Below, piece by piece: positions 23,775 to 32,721 of a stretch of 64,000 bases of DNA. Under the pieces are notes generated by a model. The model saw nothing but the letters and a program-made list of their open reading frames with translations, made no database searches and was not told the origin of the DNA. The stretch's first letter is position 1, and the number at the start of each line of letters is the position of its first letter. Source of the stretch: Actinoallomurus liliacearum (GTDB taxonomy: Bacteria; Actinomycetota; Actinomycetes; Streptosporangiales; Streptosporangiaceae); assembly GCF_039542035.1 (NCBI RefSeq), contig NZ_BAABHJ010000002.1:657246-721245 (forward strand). The letters are read 5' to 3'. The position numbers were made by a program, and so were the translations under genes.

Positions 23775-25484
23775 ATGTCTGATCCTCTCTCGTCTTCTGC
23801 CGTCCCCGAACGCCAGGACGCCGGGCACCATAGGAGGCCGTCCGGGCACCGTAAATGGCGTCCGGGCGGCGTCCATGCCGTCCACCTGTGCATTTCGGTT
23901 CTTCCCGTTGTCCTGATGGCGGGCGTGGGACTGGTCGCGGTGATGGGGCTGATGGTGGCTGGATCTTCGTCGCCGAAGGCTCGGCTGATACTCATCTTCA
24001 CCGCTGCGGGAGCGGTGACCATCGTGTGCGGCGCAACCTTCGCGGCGGACATGGCGACTCATCGGGAACGTCGGGTGCCCGCACCTCCGTCTCCTGGGCT
24101 CGAGGACGTGCAGCGGCGACTCGGCGAGCTGGCGTTCTTGATCTCCCGCGGCCGGGAGGATCTGCGGGGCCTGACAGAGCGAATCGTGGCCGGTGAGGCT
24201 CTTTCGCCACGCGGCGTCGACCCCCGCCCTGCCGCGATCTCCGACCCGGTCATGCACCTCGCGCATGAGCTGCGAAAAGCCCAGAATGAGGCGTGGAACG
24301 CCCTCATCGATGTGGCGAATCGGAAACCCCATGGCGGTCCCGCGCAGCGGGTCGAGGTGTTCGTCAACCTCTCTCGGCGGATGCAGACACTGTCCCATCG
24401 GGCGATCCAGGGACTCGACGAGTTGGAGAACCGGGTCGAGGATCCAGAGCTCCTCAAGGGCCTGTTCAGGGTCGATCACCTCGCCACCCGCATACGTCGC
24501 CAGGCGGAAAGCCTCGCCGTGATCGGCGGGGGCGCTCCGCGGCGTCAGTGGAGCAGGTCGGTGACCGTATACGAGGTACTGCGCTCGGCCATCGCCGAAG
24601 TCGAGCATTATCGACGGGTCAAAGTGGTGCCGCCGGTCGAGGGGACTTTGGACGGCGGCGCGGTCGCGGACGTCATCCATCTACTCGCCGAGCTCGTCGA
24701 GAACGCCACCAGATTCGCGCCTCCGGAGACGCAGGTGTACCTCCGCACGGAAGCCGTGGCCGCCGGCCTGGCCATCGAGGTGGAGGATCGCGGTCTCGGC
24801 ATACCCCGGCAGACCCAGCGCCGGCTGAACGAGCTCCTCGCCGGCATGGAAGATGTCGACACCGACGAATTCGTGGCGGAGGGTCGTATCGGACTGCTTG
24901 TGGTGTCCGCCCTCTCACGTCGACACAAAGTCGCCGTCAGGCTGCAGACGAACATCTACGGCGGCACGCAGGCGGTCGTCGTGATCCCGAATGAGCTGAT
25001 CGGTTCAGAGGTACCGGGGATCGGTGCCCACCCGGCGGCGCCGCCCGAGTCCGCTGGATCCGTGTCGGCGCCGTCGCCCGACGGACGGCGAGGACTCTCC
25101 GCGTCGTCGTCTTCCTCCACTTTCGGTCCGGGCGCCGTACAGACCTCGGCGCCGAGCGCTCACGATGATGCCGCCGGTGCCCGCCAGGGCGGTCCGTCCG
25201 AGCCGTGGCGGGATCAGACCGTGAGCAGGTCCGCCCGGCAGACGGAACGGCGGACGGAACGGCAACTCGGCCAAGCGTCTCCGGCGAGCGGCGACCGACG
25301 CCCGGAACTGCCCAGACGCCGCGCTCAGACCAACCTGGTGCCCGAGCTCCTCAACGCTCCCCCGCCCCGGGACGACGATGCGGAGACCAGCCACAACCAT
25401 GGGCTGATGGCGGCATTCCGGAAGGGAATGCTCAGTGGCCAGGAAGAAGATTTGATCGACGGGGCCGGCGAGACCGGTTCATAG
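23775..25484 (+). CDS. Conservon sensor histidine kinase-like protein (CvnA type)
   Basis: Protein of 569 aa from ATG 23775 (AAGGA 5-6 nt upstream). Two membrane helices lie close together near residues 35-62 and 68-90 with almost no extracytoplasmic loop, so the large sensor domain seen in some CvnA proteins is absent. A coiled dimerisation region follows, then a HATPase_c domain with N-box HLLAELVENATRFAPP and G-box EDRGLGIP. The last 150 residues are Ser/Pro/Arg-rich and probably disordered. No canonical phospho-acceptor HExxN motif is obvious. CvnA proteins act with CvnB, C and D at the membrane as a G-protein-like signalling complex; the next three genes supply these partners. Confidence 0.88.
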   Translation: MSDPLSSSAVPERQDAGHHRRPSGHRKWRPGGVHAVHLCISVLPVVLMAGVGLVAVMGLMVAGSSSPKARLILIFTAAGAVTIVCGATFAADMATHRERRVPAPPSPGLEDVQRRLGELAFLISRGREDLRGLTERIVAGEALSPRGVDPRPAAISDPVMHLAHELRKAQNEAWNALIDVANRKPHGGPAQRVEVFVNLSRRMQTLSHRAIQGLDELENRVEDPELLKGLFRVDHLATRIRRQAESLAVIGGGAPRRQWSRSVTVYEVLRSAIAEVEHYRRVKVVPPVEGTLDGGAVADVIHLLAELVENATRFAPPETQVYLRTEAVAAGLAIEVEDRGLGIPRQTQRRLNELLAGMEDVDTDEFVAEGRIGLLVVSALSRRHKVAVRLQTNIYGGTQAVVVIPNELIGSEVPGIGAHPAAPPESAGSVSAPSPDGRRGLSASSSSSTFGPGAVQTSAPSAHDDAAGARQGGPSEPWRDQTVSRSARQTERRTERQLGQASPASGDRRPELPRRRAQTNLVPELLNAPPPRDDDAETSHNHGLMAAFRKGMLSGQEEDLIDGAGETGS

Positions 25485-25513
25485 CCACCTCACAAATTCA
25501 TAAGGAGCATCCA

Positions 25514-25945
25514 TTGAGCGCCGTATCTCCGGACCGGTCTTCGGATCTCGCCTGGCTGCTGAAGGATTTGGCCCAGGAGGTTCCTGTCATTCGCGGCAGC
25601 GTGCTGTTGTCCTCCGACGGACTGGTAAAAGCCGCCCACGGTCTTGATCGCGCCAACTCGGAATACCTCGCGGCACTCGCTTCCGGACTCTTCTCCATGG
25701 CACGGAGCGCCAGTACGAAATTCGATGGCGGCACCGAAGTCCGCCAGGTCGTGGCCGAACTCCACGCCAGCCAGCTGTTCATCTCGTGGGCAGGCTTCAA
25801 CTCGGTCATCGCGGTGTTGGCGGAGAGGGAGGCGGATCCGGCCGTAGTCGGTTTTGAAATGGCCAGGCTCATCAAAGCCGTCCGGCCCTTCCTGGGCACG
25901 GCGGCCCGCACGTCGGCCGCTCCCCCGGGTGATCGGGCTCGATGA
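25514..25945 (+). CDS. Roadblock/LC7 domain protein (CvnB type)
   Basis: Protein of 143 aa. The TTG at 25514-25516 is selected because TAAGGAG lies 6 nt upstream and the roadblock fold starts immediately (DLAWLLKDLAQEVPVIRGSV, LLSSDGLVKAAHGL). MglB-like roadblock proteins act as regulators or GTPase-activating partners of small Ras-like GTPases. Its stop overlaps the DUF742 gene start by 4 nt. Second gene of the conservon. Confidence 0.93.
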   Translation: MSAVSPDRSSDLAWLLKDLAQEVPVIRGSVLLSSDGLVKAAHGLDRANSEYLAALASGLFSMARSASTKFDGGTEVRQVVAELHASQLFISWAGFNSVIAVLAEREADPAVVGFEMARLIKAVRPFLGTAARTSAAPPGDRAR

Positions 25946-26313
25946 ACATGGAAGCCGGTGACGACGAAGTCTGGATCGATGACGCGGCCGGCCCGCTGAT
26001 CCGTCCGTACACGGTGAACGGGGGCCGCACTCGTCCGACCGTGGAACTGGACTTGCTCTCACTGGTGGTCACCACCGGCCAGGCCACCTCGGACTTGGAC
26101 CTGGAGCATGTCGAGGTGCTCGGACTGTGTCACACGCCGATCTCCGTTGCCGAGGTGGCGGCGCGCATGCGCCTTCCCGTCGCGGTCGCGAAGGTCCTCC
26201 TCGCCGATCTCGTGGACTGCCGAGCCGTCGCCACCCGAGCTCCATCTCTCCCGTCCGGCGTCCCCGACCGCGTTCTATTGGAGAAGCTGCTCGATGGTCT
26301 ACAACGGATCTGA
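25942..26313 (+). CDS. DUF742 protein (CvnC type)
   Basis: Protein of 123 aa beginning MNMEAGDDEVWIDDAAGPLI, with the DUF742 pattern: short N-terminal strand RPYTVNGGRTRP, a winged-helix-like centre (LGLCHTPISVAEVAARMRL) and the conserved end DRVLLEKLLDGLQRI. The function of DUF742 is unresolved; it is always found between roadblock and GTPase genes in conservons. The start overlaps the roadblock stop (ATGA) and the end overlaps the GTPase gene by 20 nt. Confidence 0.93.
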   Translation: MNMEAGDDEVWIDDAAGPLIRPYTVNGGRTRPTVELDLLSLVVTTGQATSDLDLEHVEVLGLCHTPISVAEVAARMRLPVAVAKVLLADLVDCRAVATRAPSLPSGVPDRVLLEKLLDGLQRI

Positions 26314-26875
26314 CGCGTTCCCTACCCAGGTCAAGATCTTGATCGCGGGTGGCTTCGGCGTCGGAAAGACCACCTTCGTCGCCGCGACGAGTGAGATCGA
26401 GCCGCTGAACACGGAGGAGCTGATCACCGCGGCCAGCGTGGGTGTCGACAGCCTCAGCGGAACGGTGGACAAGTCGACGACCACCGTGGCCATGGACTTC
26501 GGTCGCATCACCTTTGATCGGCACGGCATCGTGCTCTACCTGTTCGGCACGCCTGGGCAGGAGCGCTTCTGGTTCATGTGGGACGAACTCTGCGCCGGGG
26601 CACTGGGCGCCATCGTCCTGGCGGATACCCGCCGCCTGCACGAGTCCTTTGCCGCCGTCGACTTCTTCGAGCGCCGGAACATTCCTTTCCTCATCGCGAT
26701 CAACGAGTTCGACGATGCGTTCCGCTACGACCCTGAAGAGGTGCGAGGCGCACTCGAACTCGGTCGAGGTGTGCCGATCGTGTTGTGCGACGCCCGGGAC
26801 ACGCGCTCCGGGATGTCGGTCCTCCGATCCCTGGTCCAGCACCTGCTCACCGCCGCACATGCCCCTTCCGCGTGA
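26294..26875 (+). CDS. Ras-like GTP-binding protein (CvnD type)
   Basis: Protein of 193 aa, ATG 26294 inside the end of the DUF742 gene. P-loop GGFGVGKTT near residue 18, switch region VDSLSGTVDKSTTTVAMDFG, G3-like LFGTPGQERF and G4-like LIAINEFD. This matches the MglA/CvnD subgroup of small GTPases, in which the DxxG motif is TPGQ. It is the nucleotide switch of the conservon, expected to cycle at the membrane with the kinase-like and roadblock partners. Confidence 0.94.
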   Translation: MVYNGSDAFPTQVKILIAGGFGVGKTTFVAATSEIEPLNTEELITAASVGVDSLSGTVDKSTTTVAMDFGRITFDRHGIVLYLFGTPGQERFWFMWDELCAGALGAIVLADTRRLHESFAAVDFFERRNIPFLIAINEFDDAFRYDPEEVRGALELGRGVPIVLCDARDTRSGMSVLRSLVQHLLTAAHAPSA

Positions 26876-26939
26876 ACCATCGCTGATCCGCGCCGCAGAC
26901 GCGGCCGGAACGCCGAATGATCAGGACAAGGAATCCACG

Positions 26940-27524
26940 ATGAGTTTTTCACCCGCCTTCCGCCTCGTGACTCCCATCGACAAGAATGCGCAGATTCGCG
27001 CCGCCCGGCTGCAGGAGCTGGGCATTCGGGAAGAGCCCGATCCGGAGTTCGACGATTTCGCCGCAGCCGTCGCCAGGGACCTGGACGTGGCACTCGCCGT
27101 GGTTAACATCATCGGCGCCGAGCGGCAGTATTTCGCCGGGTTGTACCCCTCTTCACACGAGCGGGGGGTCGATCCGCGGGCCGACCCGTTCCGGATAATG
27201 GCGTGTGATCACGGATACTGTATTTATGTGATCGCACGGAATCACGCCTTGGCGCTGGACGAAGTAATGGACTACCACATCTTCGCCGGCAATCCGGTGG
27301 TGGAGGCGATCGGAGCACGCTCCTACCTGGGCGCCCCGCTGATCGACGGGACGCTGGCCCTGGGCACCGTCGCCGTCGTAGACACCAGGCCCCGCAATTG
27401 GGGCGCAGAGGGAGTCGCCTACATCAAGGCCCGGGCTGCCGAACTCATGGAGAAGATCGAACAGCGGCCAAGTGTGAGGAACGGGCACGCCGGTCGACCT
27501 CACGCCATGCCGCACGGCACCTGA
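26940..27524 (+). CDS. GAF domain protein, probable conservon effector
   Basis: Protein of 194 aa from ATG 26940, with AAGGA 7 nt upstream. A single GAF domain covers about residues 25-170: DFAAAVARDLDVALAVVNII, YCIYVIARNHALALDEV, ARSYLGAPLIDGTLALGTVA. The protein has no attached catalytic domain. The gene starts 64 nt after the GTPase gene on the same strand, so it is probably part of the conservon transcript. Several conservons carry a fifth gene such as a P450; here the extra member would be a small-molecule or redox sensor. Ligand unknown. Confidence 0.85.
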   Translation: MSFSPAFRLVTPIDKNAQIRAARLQELGIREEPDPEFDDFAAAVARDLDVALAVVNIIGAERQYFAGLYPSSHERGVDPRADPFRIMACDHGYCIYVIARNHALALDEVMDYHIFAGNPVVEAIGARSYLGAPLIDGTLALGTVAVVDTRPRNWGAEGVAYIKARAAELMEKIEQRPSVRNGHAGRPHAMPHGT

Positions 27525-27711
27525 ACCGGCGCGTCCAGGCATAACGGTTACCCGCCGGGCGGTCACTGACGGTGACTCAGCGTTTCGTAACCAGATCGGT
27601 GCTCCACTGTGCGACGCGGTTCTGGCCGTCCTCGCCTGGGTGCTTCTACTGTCGACGAAGTCATCCTTGGAACAGGAACAAAGCCTGTTCACTCAATCGA
27701 TGGAGCCAATG

Positions 27712-28719
27712 ATGTCCCATCATCTCGACTCGCCGCTCGCACGCGAGGACCCACGCCTCGACATCAGCGACGTGTATGTTTTCCGTGGCACCACAGGAAC
27801 AGCGTTCGTCATTAATGTGAACCCTCTTTCCGGCGCCGGAGCGTTTCATCCGGAGGGCCGGTATGAGTTCAGGATCGACACCGACGGAGATGCCGTCGAG
27901 GATGTCACCTACTGTGTCACGTTCGGTGACCTCGACGCCGACGGTCACCAGGTCCTTGAACTGCGGCGGCTCGACGGTGCGGACGCGCGGAATCGTGATG
28001 CCGCCGGGACGGTACTGGCTCATGGCCGCACCGGGACGGAGTTGGGCACCGAGAGCAACATGCGGATCTGGGCCGGTCCCGCGGCGGATCCCTTCTACAT
28101 CTACGGAGCCGTGGTCGGTGCGGTCAGAGACGCCGTGGTGAAAGGAACACCGTTCGATCCAGCCGCGATCGACTATGAGCGGTCGGCGAACCTGTTCGCC
28201 GGCACGAACGTGAGCGCCATCGTTCTGGAGATTCCCGATGAGGACTTCGAGGCCAAGACCATCGGCTTCTGGGGAACGACGGCTCTGGCGACGGACGCCG
28301 GCGGCTGGCGTCAGATCAACCGCTGCGCACATCCACTCGTGAACACCATCTTCTATCCGGATGGCTCGCAGGAGGCGGACGACTACAACGTCACCCCGCC
28401 GAGTGAGGACCGTGAACTGTACGGCCCGCTCGTGAACGACCTCGTCAGCAAGGCCGTCACCGCGGCGCACACCAGCGATGACCCTGCCGAGCACGCACGC
28501 CGTGTCGTCGATGCGATCTTCCCTGACATCCTTCGCTATGAGATCGGGACGACCGCCGGTTTCGGCTTCGCAGGGCGTAACGGTCGCGGCCTCGCCGACT
28601 GTGCGCCGGAGGTGATGTTCGCGCTGGTGCTCAACAGGGCCGTTCCACTCGGCCTCGACAGCCGAGCCGTCACCGAAGCGCCGAGCCGGAAGTTCCCCTA
28701 CCTCGCCCCTCCCGTATGA
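27712..28719 (+). CDS. DUF4331 family protein
   Basis: Protein of 335 aa beginning MSHHLDSPLAREDPRLDISD, the canonical DUF4331 opening. The ATG at 27712 is chosen over nearby ATGs because GGAG sits 6 nt upstream and homologous proteins start here. Other family features are DVYVFRGTTGTAFVINVNPL, a conserved central DYERSANLFAGTNV and C-terminal RKFPYLAPPV. No signal peptide is visible. The function of DUF4331 is unknown. The gene lies 187 bp after the GAF gene and 157 bp before the PucR-type regulator gene, with which it could form a functional pair. Confidence 0.88.
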   Translation: MSHHLDSPLAREDPRLDISDVYVFRGTTGTAFVINVNPLSGAGAFHPEGRYEFRIDTDGDAVEDVTYCVTFGDLDADGHQVLELRRLDGADARNRDAAGTVLAHGRTGTELGTESNMRIWAGPAADPFYIYGAVVGAVRDAVVKGTPFDPAAIDYERSANLFAGTNVSAIVLEIPDEDFEAKTIGFWGTTALATDAGGWRQINRCAHPLVNTIFYPDGSQEADDYNVTPPSEDRELYGPLVNDLVSKAVTAAHTSDDPAEHARRVVDAIFPDILRYEIGTTAGFGFAGRNGRGLADCAPEVMFALVLNRAVPLGLDSRAVTEAPSRKFPYLAPPV

Positions 28720-28876
28720 GGGGACCCCTCCCACACCGGTGACCGTTCCCCGGCCTGCCACGACTGTTTACGAATACACCTCGTACCCTCGCGGCAGGCA
28801 CTAATCTGGTCCGACTTCTGTGGTCAAACCACGCTGATTCAGGTCGGCGGGTCTTTGGATCAGGTGAGGTTATCCG

Positions 28877-30751
28877 GTGCCCACGCTCCGCACGCTCGTG
28901 AGTCGGTCCGACCTCGGGATGCGGTTTCTCGCGAACGAGCCCGGCAGGACCGAGGACATCGAGTTCGCGCTCGTAGCCGCCGGCGGGGATCTGTCCATAT
29001 GGGCCGGAGCCGACCCGGAGATCCTCCGGCGTGTCCTCGTGATCCTGCCCTTCACGGAAGAAAGGCTCACCGCGTACGCCGAGGACACCATGCGATGGCT
29101 GAGCGGAGTGGACGCCGGGGGTGTGGTCCTCGCCGTCGGCTCAGACGGGGAGGGCTTGTACGACGTCGAGGCCCTCGCCGCCTGGGCGCACGGGCGCGGA
29201 ACCCCGCTGATGCTGGCCACGAGTGAGCCGTACCGGGCATGGGCAGACGTCACGGACATCATCCGGAATGAGCGTGAGCACGCCGCCGATCACCTCAGGG
29301 AGATACAACGGGAGGTGACCCGCCCGGACGGCCTGAGGCGTCTCATGCGCTGGCTCGGGCGGCGGGTAGGAGGGAGCGTCGTCCTCCTCGACCGCGCCGG
29401 TATGCCCCGCCACGCCTTCCCCGAACTCCCGGAGAACGTGATCGAGCAAGCCGCAGCCGACATTGAGCGCGTGGTCAGCGGGGAGGCCCACGCCGCGGCA
29501 GCGGACGTCGAGGCGGGTGTGATCCATGTTCAGTCGATCGGTGACGGTACGCATGACGCGACGCTTCTCGTGGCTCGGTCCGAACGGTTCCCCGCACCGG
29601 TGCGGAATCTGATCGGCGACGCGTCACGGCTGCTCTCGCTGCGCTGGCGCCTTGAGGAGTCCGGTCGTCGGCAACGCCACGTGGACCAGGCGGAGGCGCA
29701 GATCCGCGAGGTGGTTCTCCACCTCCTCATGGTCGGTCAGCTCGAGGCCGCACGCCGCGTCGCCGAGACCGTGGGTCCGAGCCTCGCGGAGAAGATCCGC
29801 GTCTACATCGTGGAGTGCCCGGCGGAAGGCAGGGACCTGTCGGTCGCCGAATGCGATCGCGCGTCGCGGGGCAGGGCGTGGATCGTGCGGTGTCCCGTCT
29901 ACACCCACCACGTCATCGTGCTTGCGCCCGCTCAGGAGGTAGCGGATGCCATGGATGAGAGGCTCCGCGGCCACGCCGGCCGATCGGAGGATGTCCATGT
30001 CGGACGGAGCCACACCGTCCCGCTGCAGGATCTGGGGTCCGGCTACCGGCAGGCGTTCCATGCCCTCGCGATCGCGCGGGGAAGATCCGAGCACTACGCC
30101 GCTTTCAGCGTACGGGGAGACCTCGCGGCGCTGGTACGCCCTCGCGGGTATGCGTGGGCGAGAGCCCTGCTCGAGCCGCTTCGCGATTACCGGCCTGACC
30201 GTAGTCAAGATCCTGATGGGGCGGAACTCACCGCCACTCTCCAGTCGTGGCTTGACTTCTACGGCGGCTCCGCACGACAGCTGAAGATTCATCGCAACAC
30301 GTTGTCGGCCCGGCTCCGGCACATCGAAAAGATCCTCGGCCTCTCCCTGGACGACCTCGAGACGCAGGCGAAACTGCATCTCGCGCTACGTGTCCTCGGC
30401 GGACCAGGAGGAGCCGTTGACGAAGCAGCCCTTGAAACGATCCTCGACACCGCGGAAGTGCGCGATTGGGCCGCGACGCAGGTGTCCCCACTGGCGAGGC
30501 GCGATTCGGAGCATGCCCTGGAGACTCTGCGCGTGTGGCTGCGTAACAACGCTCATCTGGAGCGGACCGCATCCGCGCTCGGCATCTCGGCGCCCGGTGT
30601 GCGCAAACGCCTGATCCGGATCGAGGAGGTCCTCGGGCGGTCCCTGCTCAACGGCCCGTCGGCGCGCTACGACCTGTGGTTCGCCCTGCGCGTCTACGCC
30701 GATCCGGCTGAGCATCCCGGCACTCGGTCGCAGGCTCACTGTGCAACCTGA
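28877..30751 (+). CDS. PucR family transcriptional regulator with two C-terminal HTH units
   Basis: Protein of 624 aa, GTG start with GAGG 7 nt upstream. The N-terminal 150 residues resemble PucR purine-catabolism-type sensor domains (MPTLRTLVSRSDLGMRFLAN). The centre is a GGDEF-like PucR domain (HALAIARGRSEHYAAFSV). The C terminus contains two helix-turn-helix segments: LKIHRNTLSARLRHIEKILG, the usual PucR HTH, and about 100 residues later LERTASALGISAPGVRKRLI with IEEVLGRSLLNG. Typical PucR proteins have one such HTH and are shorter. Target genes unknown; a small inverted repeat (GTGGT-CAA-ACCAC, 28820-28832) lies just upstream. Confidence 0.85.
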   Translation: MPTLRTLVSRSDLGMRFLANEPGRTEDIEFALVAAGGDLSIWAGADPEILRRVLVILPFTEERLTAYAEDTMRWLSGVDAGGVVLAVGSDGEGLYDVEALAAWAHGRGTPLMLATSEPYRAWADVTDIIRNEREHAADHLREIQREVTRPDGLRRLMRWLGRRVGGSVVLLDRAGMPRHAFPELPENVIEQAAADIERVVSGEAHAAAADVEAGVIHVQSIGDGTHDATLLVARSERFPAPVRNLIGDASRLLSLRWRLEESGRRQRHVDQAEAQIREVVLHLLMVGQLEAARRVAETVGPSLAEKIRVYIVECPAEGRDLSVAECDRASRGRAWIVRCPVYTHHVIVLAPAQEVADAMDERLRGHAGRSEDVHVGRSHTVPLQDLGSGYRQAFHALAIARGRSEHYAAFSVRGDLAALVRPRGYAWARALLEPLRDYRPDRSQDPDGAELTATLQSWLDFYGGSARQLKIHRNTLSARLRHIEKILGLSLDDLETQAKLHLALRVLGGPGGAVDEAALETILDTAEVRDWAATQVSPLARRDSEHALETLRVWLRNNAHLERTASALGISAPGVRKRLIRIEEVLGRSLLNGPSARYDLWFALRVYADPAEHPGTRSQAHCAT

Positions 30752-30853
30752 GCCTGGCTGATCCCCGAGCGCGTCTTCTACCGTCGTCAGAGTCAGTGCT
30801 CATGCGCTTGAAAGCGCATGGAGTCGTGCGGACCACGGCCGACGGAGGTGGGC

Positions 30854-31735
30854 GTGAACCAGCGAGAGAATGCATCCGGGCCGGGCGCCTTGGCGACTAC
30901 GCCACGCGTACCCCCCCATCGCCATGGTGGACGGCGCCCGACGGCGCGGGCGGTCGACGATCGGCCGCAGCCGATCGATTTCCTCACTGAACCGAGCATT
31001 GCACGCGTCTGCAATTATCTCCTCGGCGGGAAGGACCATTTCGCCGTCGATCGCGAGATCGCCCGCCGATTGCTCGAGCTGGCGCCGGAAACTCCTGCGG
31101 CGTTGCAAGCCGACCGCGACTTCAAGAAACGGGTGGTGCGTCACCTCGCCCGAGCCCACGGAGTCCGGCAGTTCATCGACATCGGGATGGGTCTCCCGGC
31201 CGAGGACAACGTCCACGAGATCGCCCAGCGGGTCGATCCTGACGCACGCGTGGTCTACGTGGACAACGATCCGGTGGCGCTGTCGCACGCACGGGCCCTG
31301 CTCGCGGTCGATCGCCGGGTGACCGTCGTGGAGGGCGATCTGCGCGACCCGGCGGGTCTTCTCGACCACGAGGCGACGCTCCGGTTGATCGACTTCACCG
31401 AACCGGTGGCGGTGTTGATGATCGGCGTCTTGCACTTCCTGACCGCCGATCATGACCCACCGGGGATCGTGGCGCACGTTCGGGACGCCATCGCGCCAGG
31501 CAGTCACCTCGCCATCTCACACGTCGTCGCACGCCCTGAGACGGCTCGGTGCGCTGAGGCGCTGGGCTACGAGAAGTTCGGGCGTACGAAGGAAGAGATA
31601 ATGGGCTTCTTCGACGGTTTGCAGCAGGAGCCGCCAGGGCTCGTGTCGGTGTTCAGATGGCAGCCCGGCGTCGAGGGTGATGGCGAGGACGACCTGTGGC
31701 TCTATGCGGGCGTCGGACGCACCCGTTCAGCGTGA
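30854..31735 (+). CDS. SAM-dependent methyltransferase, DUF574/PF04672 family
   Basis: Protein of 293 aa. GTG 30854 is chosen because GGAGG lies 5 nt upstream. The family signature is strong: RPQPIDFLTEPSIARVCNYL, LLGGKDHFAVDREIA, RQFIDIGMGLPAEDNVHEIA (SAM-binding motif I), VVYVDNDPVALSHARALL and IGVLHFLTADHDP. These actinobacteria-specific proteins occur in many copies per genome, usually without known substrate. It is 103 bp after the PucR gene on the same strand. A soluble enzyme is expected. Confidence 0.92.
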   Translation: MNQRENASGPGALATTPRVPPHRHGGRRPTARAVDDRPQPIDFLTEPSIARVCNYLLGGKDHFAVDREIARRLLELAPETPAALQADRDFKKRVVRHLARAHGVRQFIDIGMGLPAEDNVHEIAQRVDPDARVVYVDNDPVALSHARALLAVDRRVTVVEGDLRDPAGLLDHEATLRLIDFTEPVAVLMIGVLHFLTADHDPPGIVAHVRDAIAPGSHLAISHVVARPETARCAEALGYEKFGRTKEEIMGFFDGLQQEPPGLVSVFRWQPGVEGDGEDDLWLYAGVGRTRSA

Positions 31736-31823
31736 GGGCGAGCACCGGTACAGCCCGGAAGCGACGCGCCCTGAGTCGTGCCCGGCGTGGCCGTACGCGG
31801 GCCGGCGACGTAGCGTTCGAACC

Positions 31824-32594
31824 ATGAGCGTCGACGAGGTCCTCATCGAGACGGACGGTCCCTTCGGGATCATCACCATGAACCGCCCGGAGCGGCGCAA
31901 CGCGCTGTCACTGTCGCATATGCGGGCGCTGACGGCGGCGTTCCGGCAGGTCGCGCAGACCGACGCGCGCGGGATCGTGCTGGCCGGCAACGGCCCGGTG
32001 TTCTCCGCCGGGCACGACTTCGCCGATCTGGCCGGCGCCGACCTCGCCGCCACCCGGGAGATCCTGCTCGTGTGCCGGGAGCTGATGGACACGATCCACG
32101 CGGTGCCCCAGGTCGTGATCGCCCAGGTGCACGGCATGGCGACGGCGGCCGGCTGCCAGCTCGTGGCCGCCTGCGACCTGGCGGTCGCCGAGCGGAACGC
32201 GCGGTTCGCCGCACCCGGCGGGAAGGGCGGCTGGTTCTGCCACACGCCGATGGTGCCGATCGCGCGCAACATCGGGCGCAAGCGGGCCATGGAGATGGCC
32301 CTCACCGGAGACGCCATCGACGCCGCGACCGCCCTCGAGTGGGGTCTGATCAACCGTGCGGTGCCCGTGGAGGAGCTGGAGAAGGCCACCCGTGAGCTGC
32401 TCGAGCGCGCCACGCAGGGCAGCCCGCGCAGCAAGGCGCTCGGCAAACAGGCGATGTACGCCCAGCTCGACCGGCCGGAGGCGGACGCGTACACGTACGC
32501 GATCGAGGTGATGGCGGCCGCGAGCCAGACGCCCGAGGCGCGGGAGGGCATGCGCGCGTTCCTGGACAAGCGCGCCCCCGAGTGGCCGGCGTAG
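31824..32594 (+). CDS. Enoyl-CoA hydratase/isomerase family protein
   Basis: Protein of 256 aa with crotonase fold: ITMNRPERRNALSLSHMRA, oxyanion-hole segments GPVFSAGHDFADLAG and HGMATAAGCQLVAACDLAVA, then GLINRAVPVEEL. The usual second catalytic Glu region reads FAAPGGKGGWFCHTPMVPIA, without an obvious acidic residue in the second active-site loop, so isomerase, hydratase or another crotonase activity is possible. The ATG at 31824 has no clear SD and may be translated from a short leader. A perfect hairpin directly follows the stop. Confidence 0.85.
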   Translation: MSVDEVLIETDGPFGIITMNRPERRNALSLSHMRALTAAFRQVAQTDARGIVLAGNGPVFSAGHDFADLAGADLAATREILLVCRELMDTIHAVPQVVIAQVHGMATAAGCQLVAACDLAVAERNARFAAPGGKGGWFCHTPMVPIARNIGRKRAMEMALTGDAIDAATALEWGLINRAVPVEELEKATRELLERATQGSPRSKALGKQAMYAQLDRPEADAYTYAIEVMAAASQTPEAREGMRAFLDKRAPEWPA

Positions 32595-32630
32595 GGCCGG
32601 TCCGATGGATGCCGGTCCACCGGACCGGCC
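32595..32630. terminator. Terminator between enoyl-CoA hydratase and GH27 genes
   Basis: Perfect 10-bp arms GGCCGGTCCG and CGGACCGGCC separated by 16 nt lie immediately after the stop codon at 32594. It could act in both directions for the convergent gene pair. There is no T tract, which is common in high-GC actinobacteria. Confidence 0.6.
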
Positions 32631-32721
32631 CTGGCGGGCGGCGTGATCGGTCCGCGGGTGGCTTCGGTCCGGGCTCCTCGCCCCGCCGCCGCGCGGGGCG
32701 AGGAGCCGGATCGGCCGTCGA

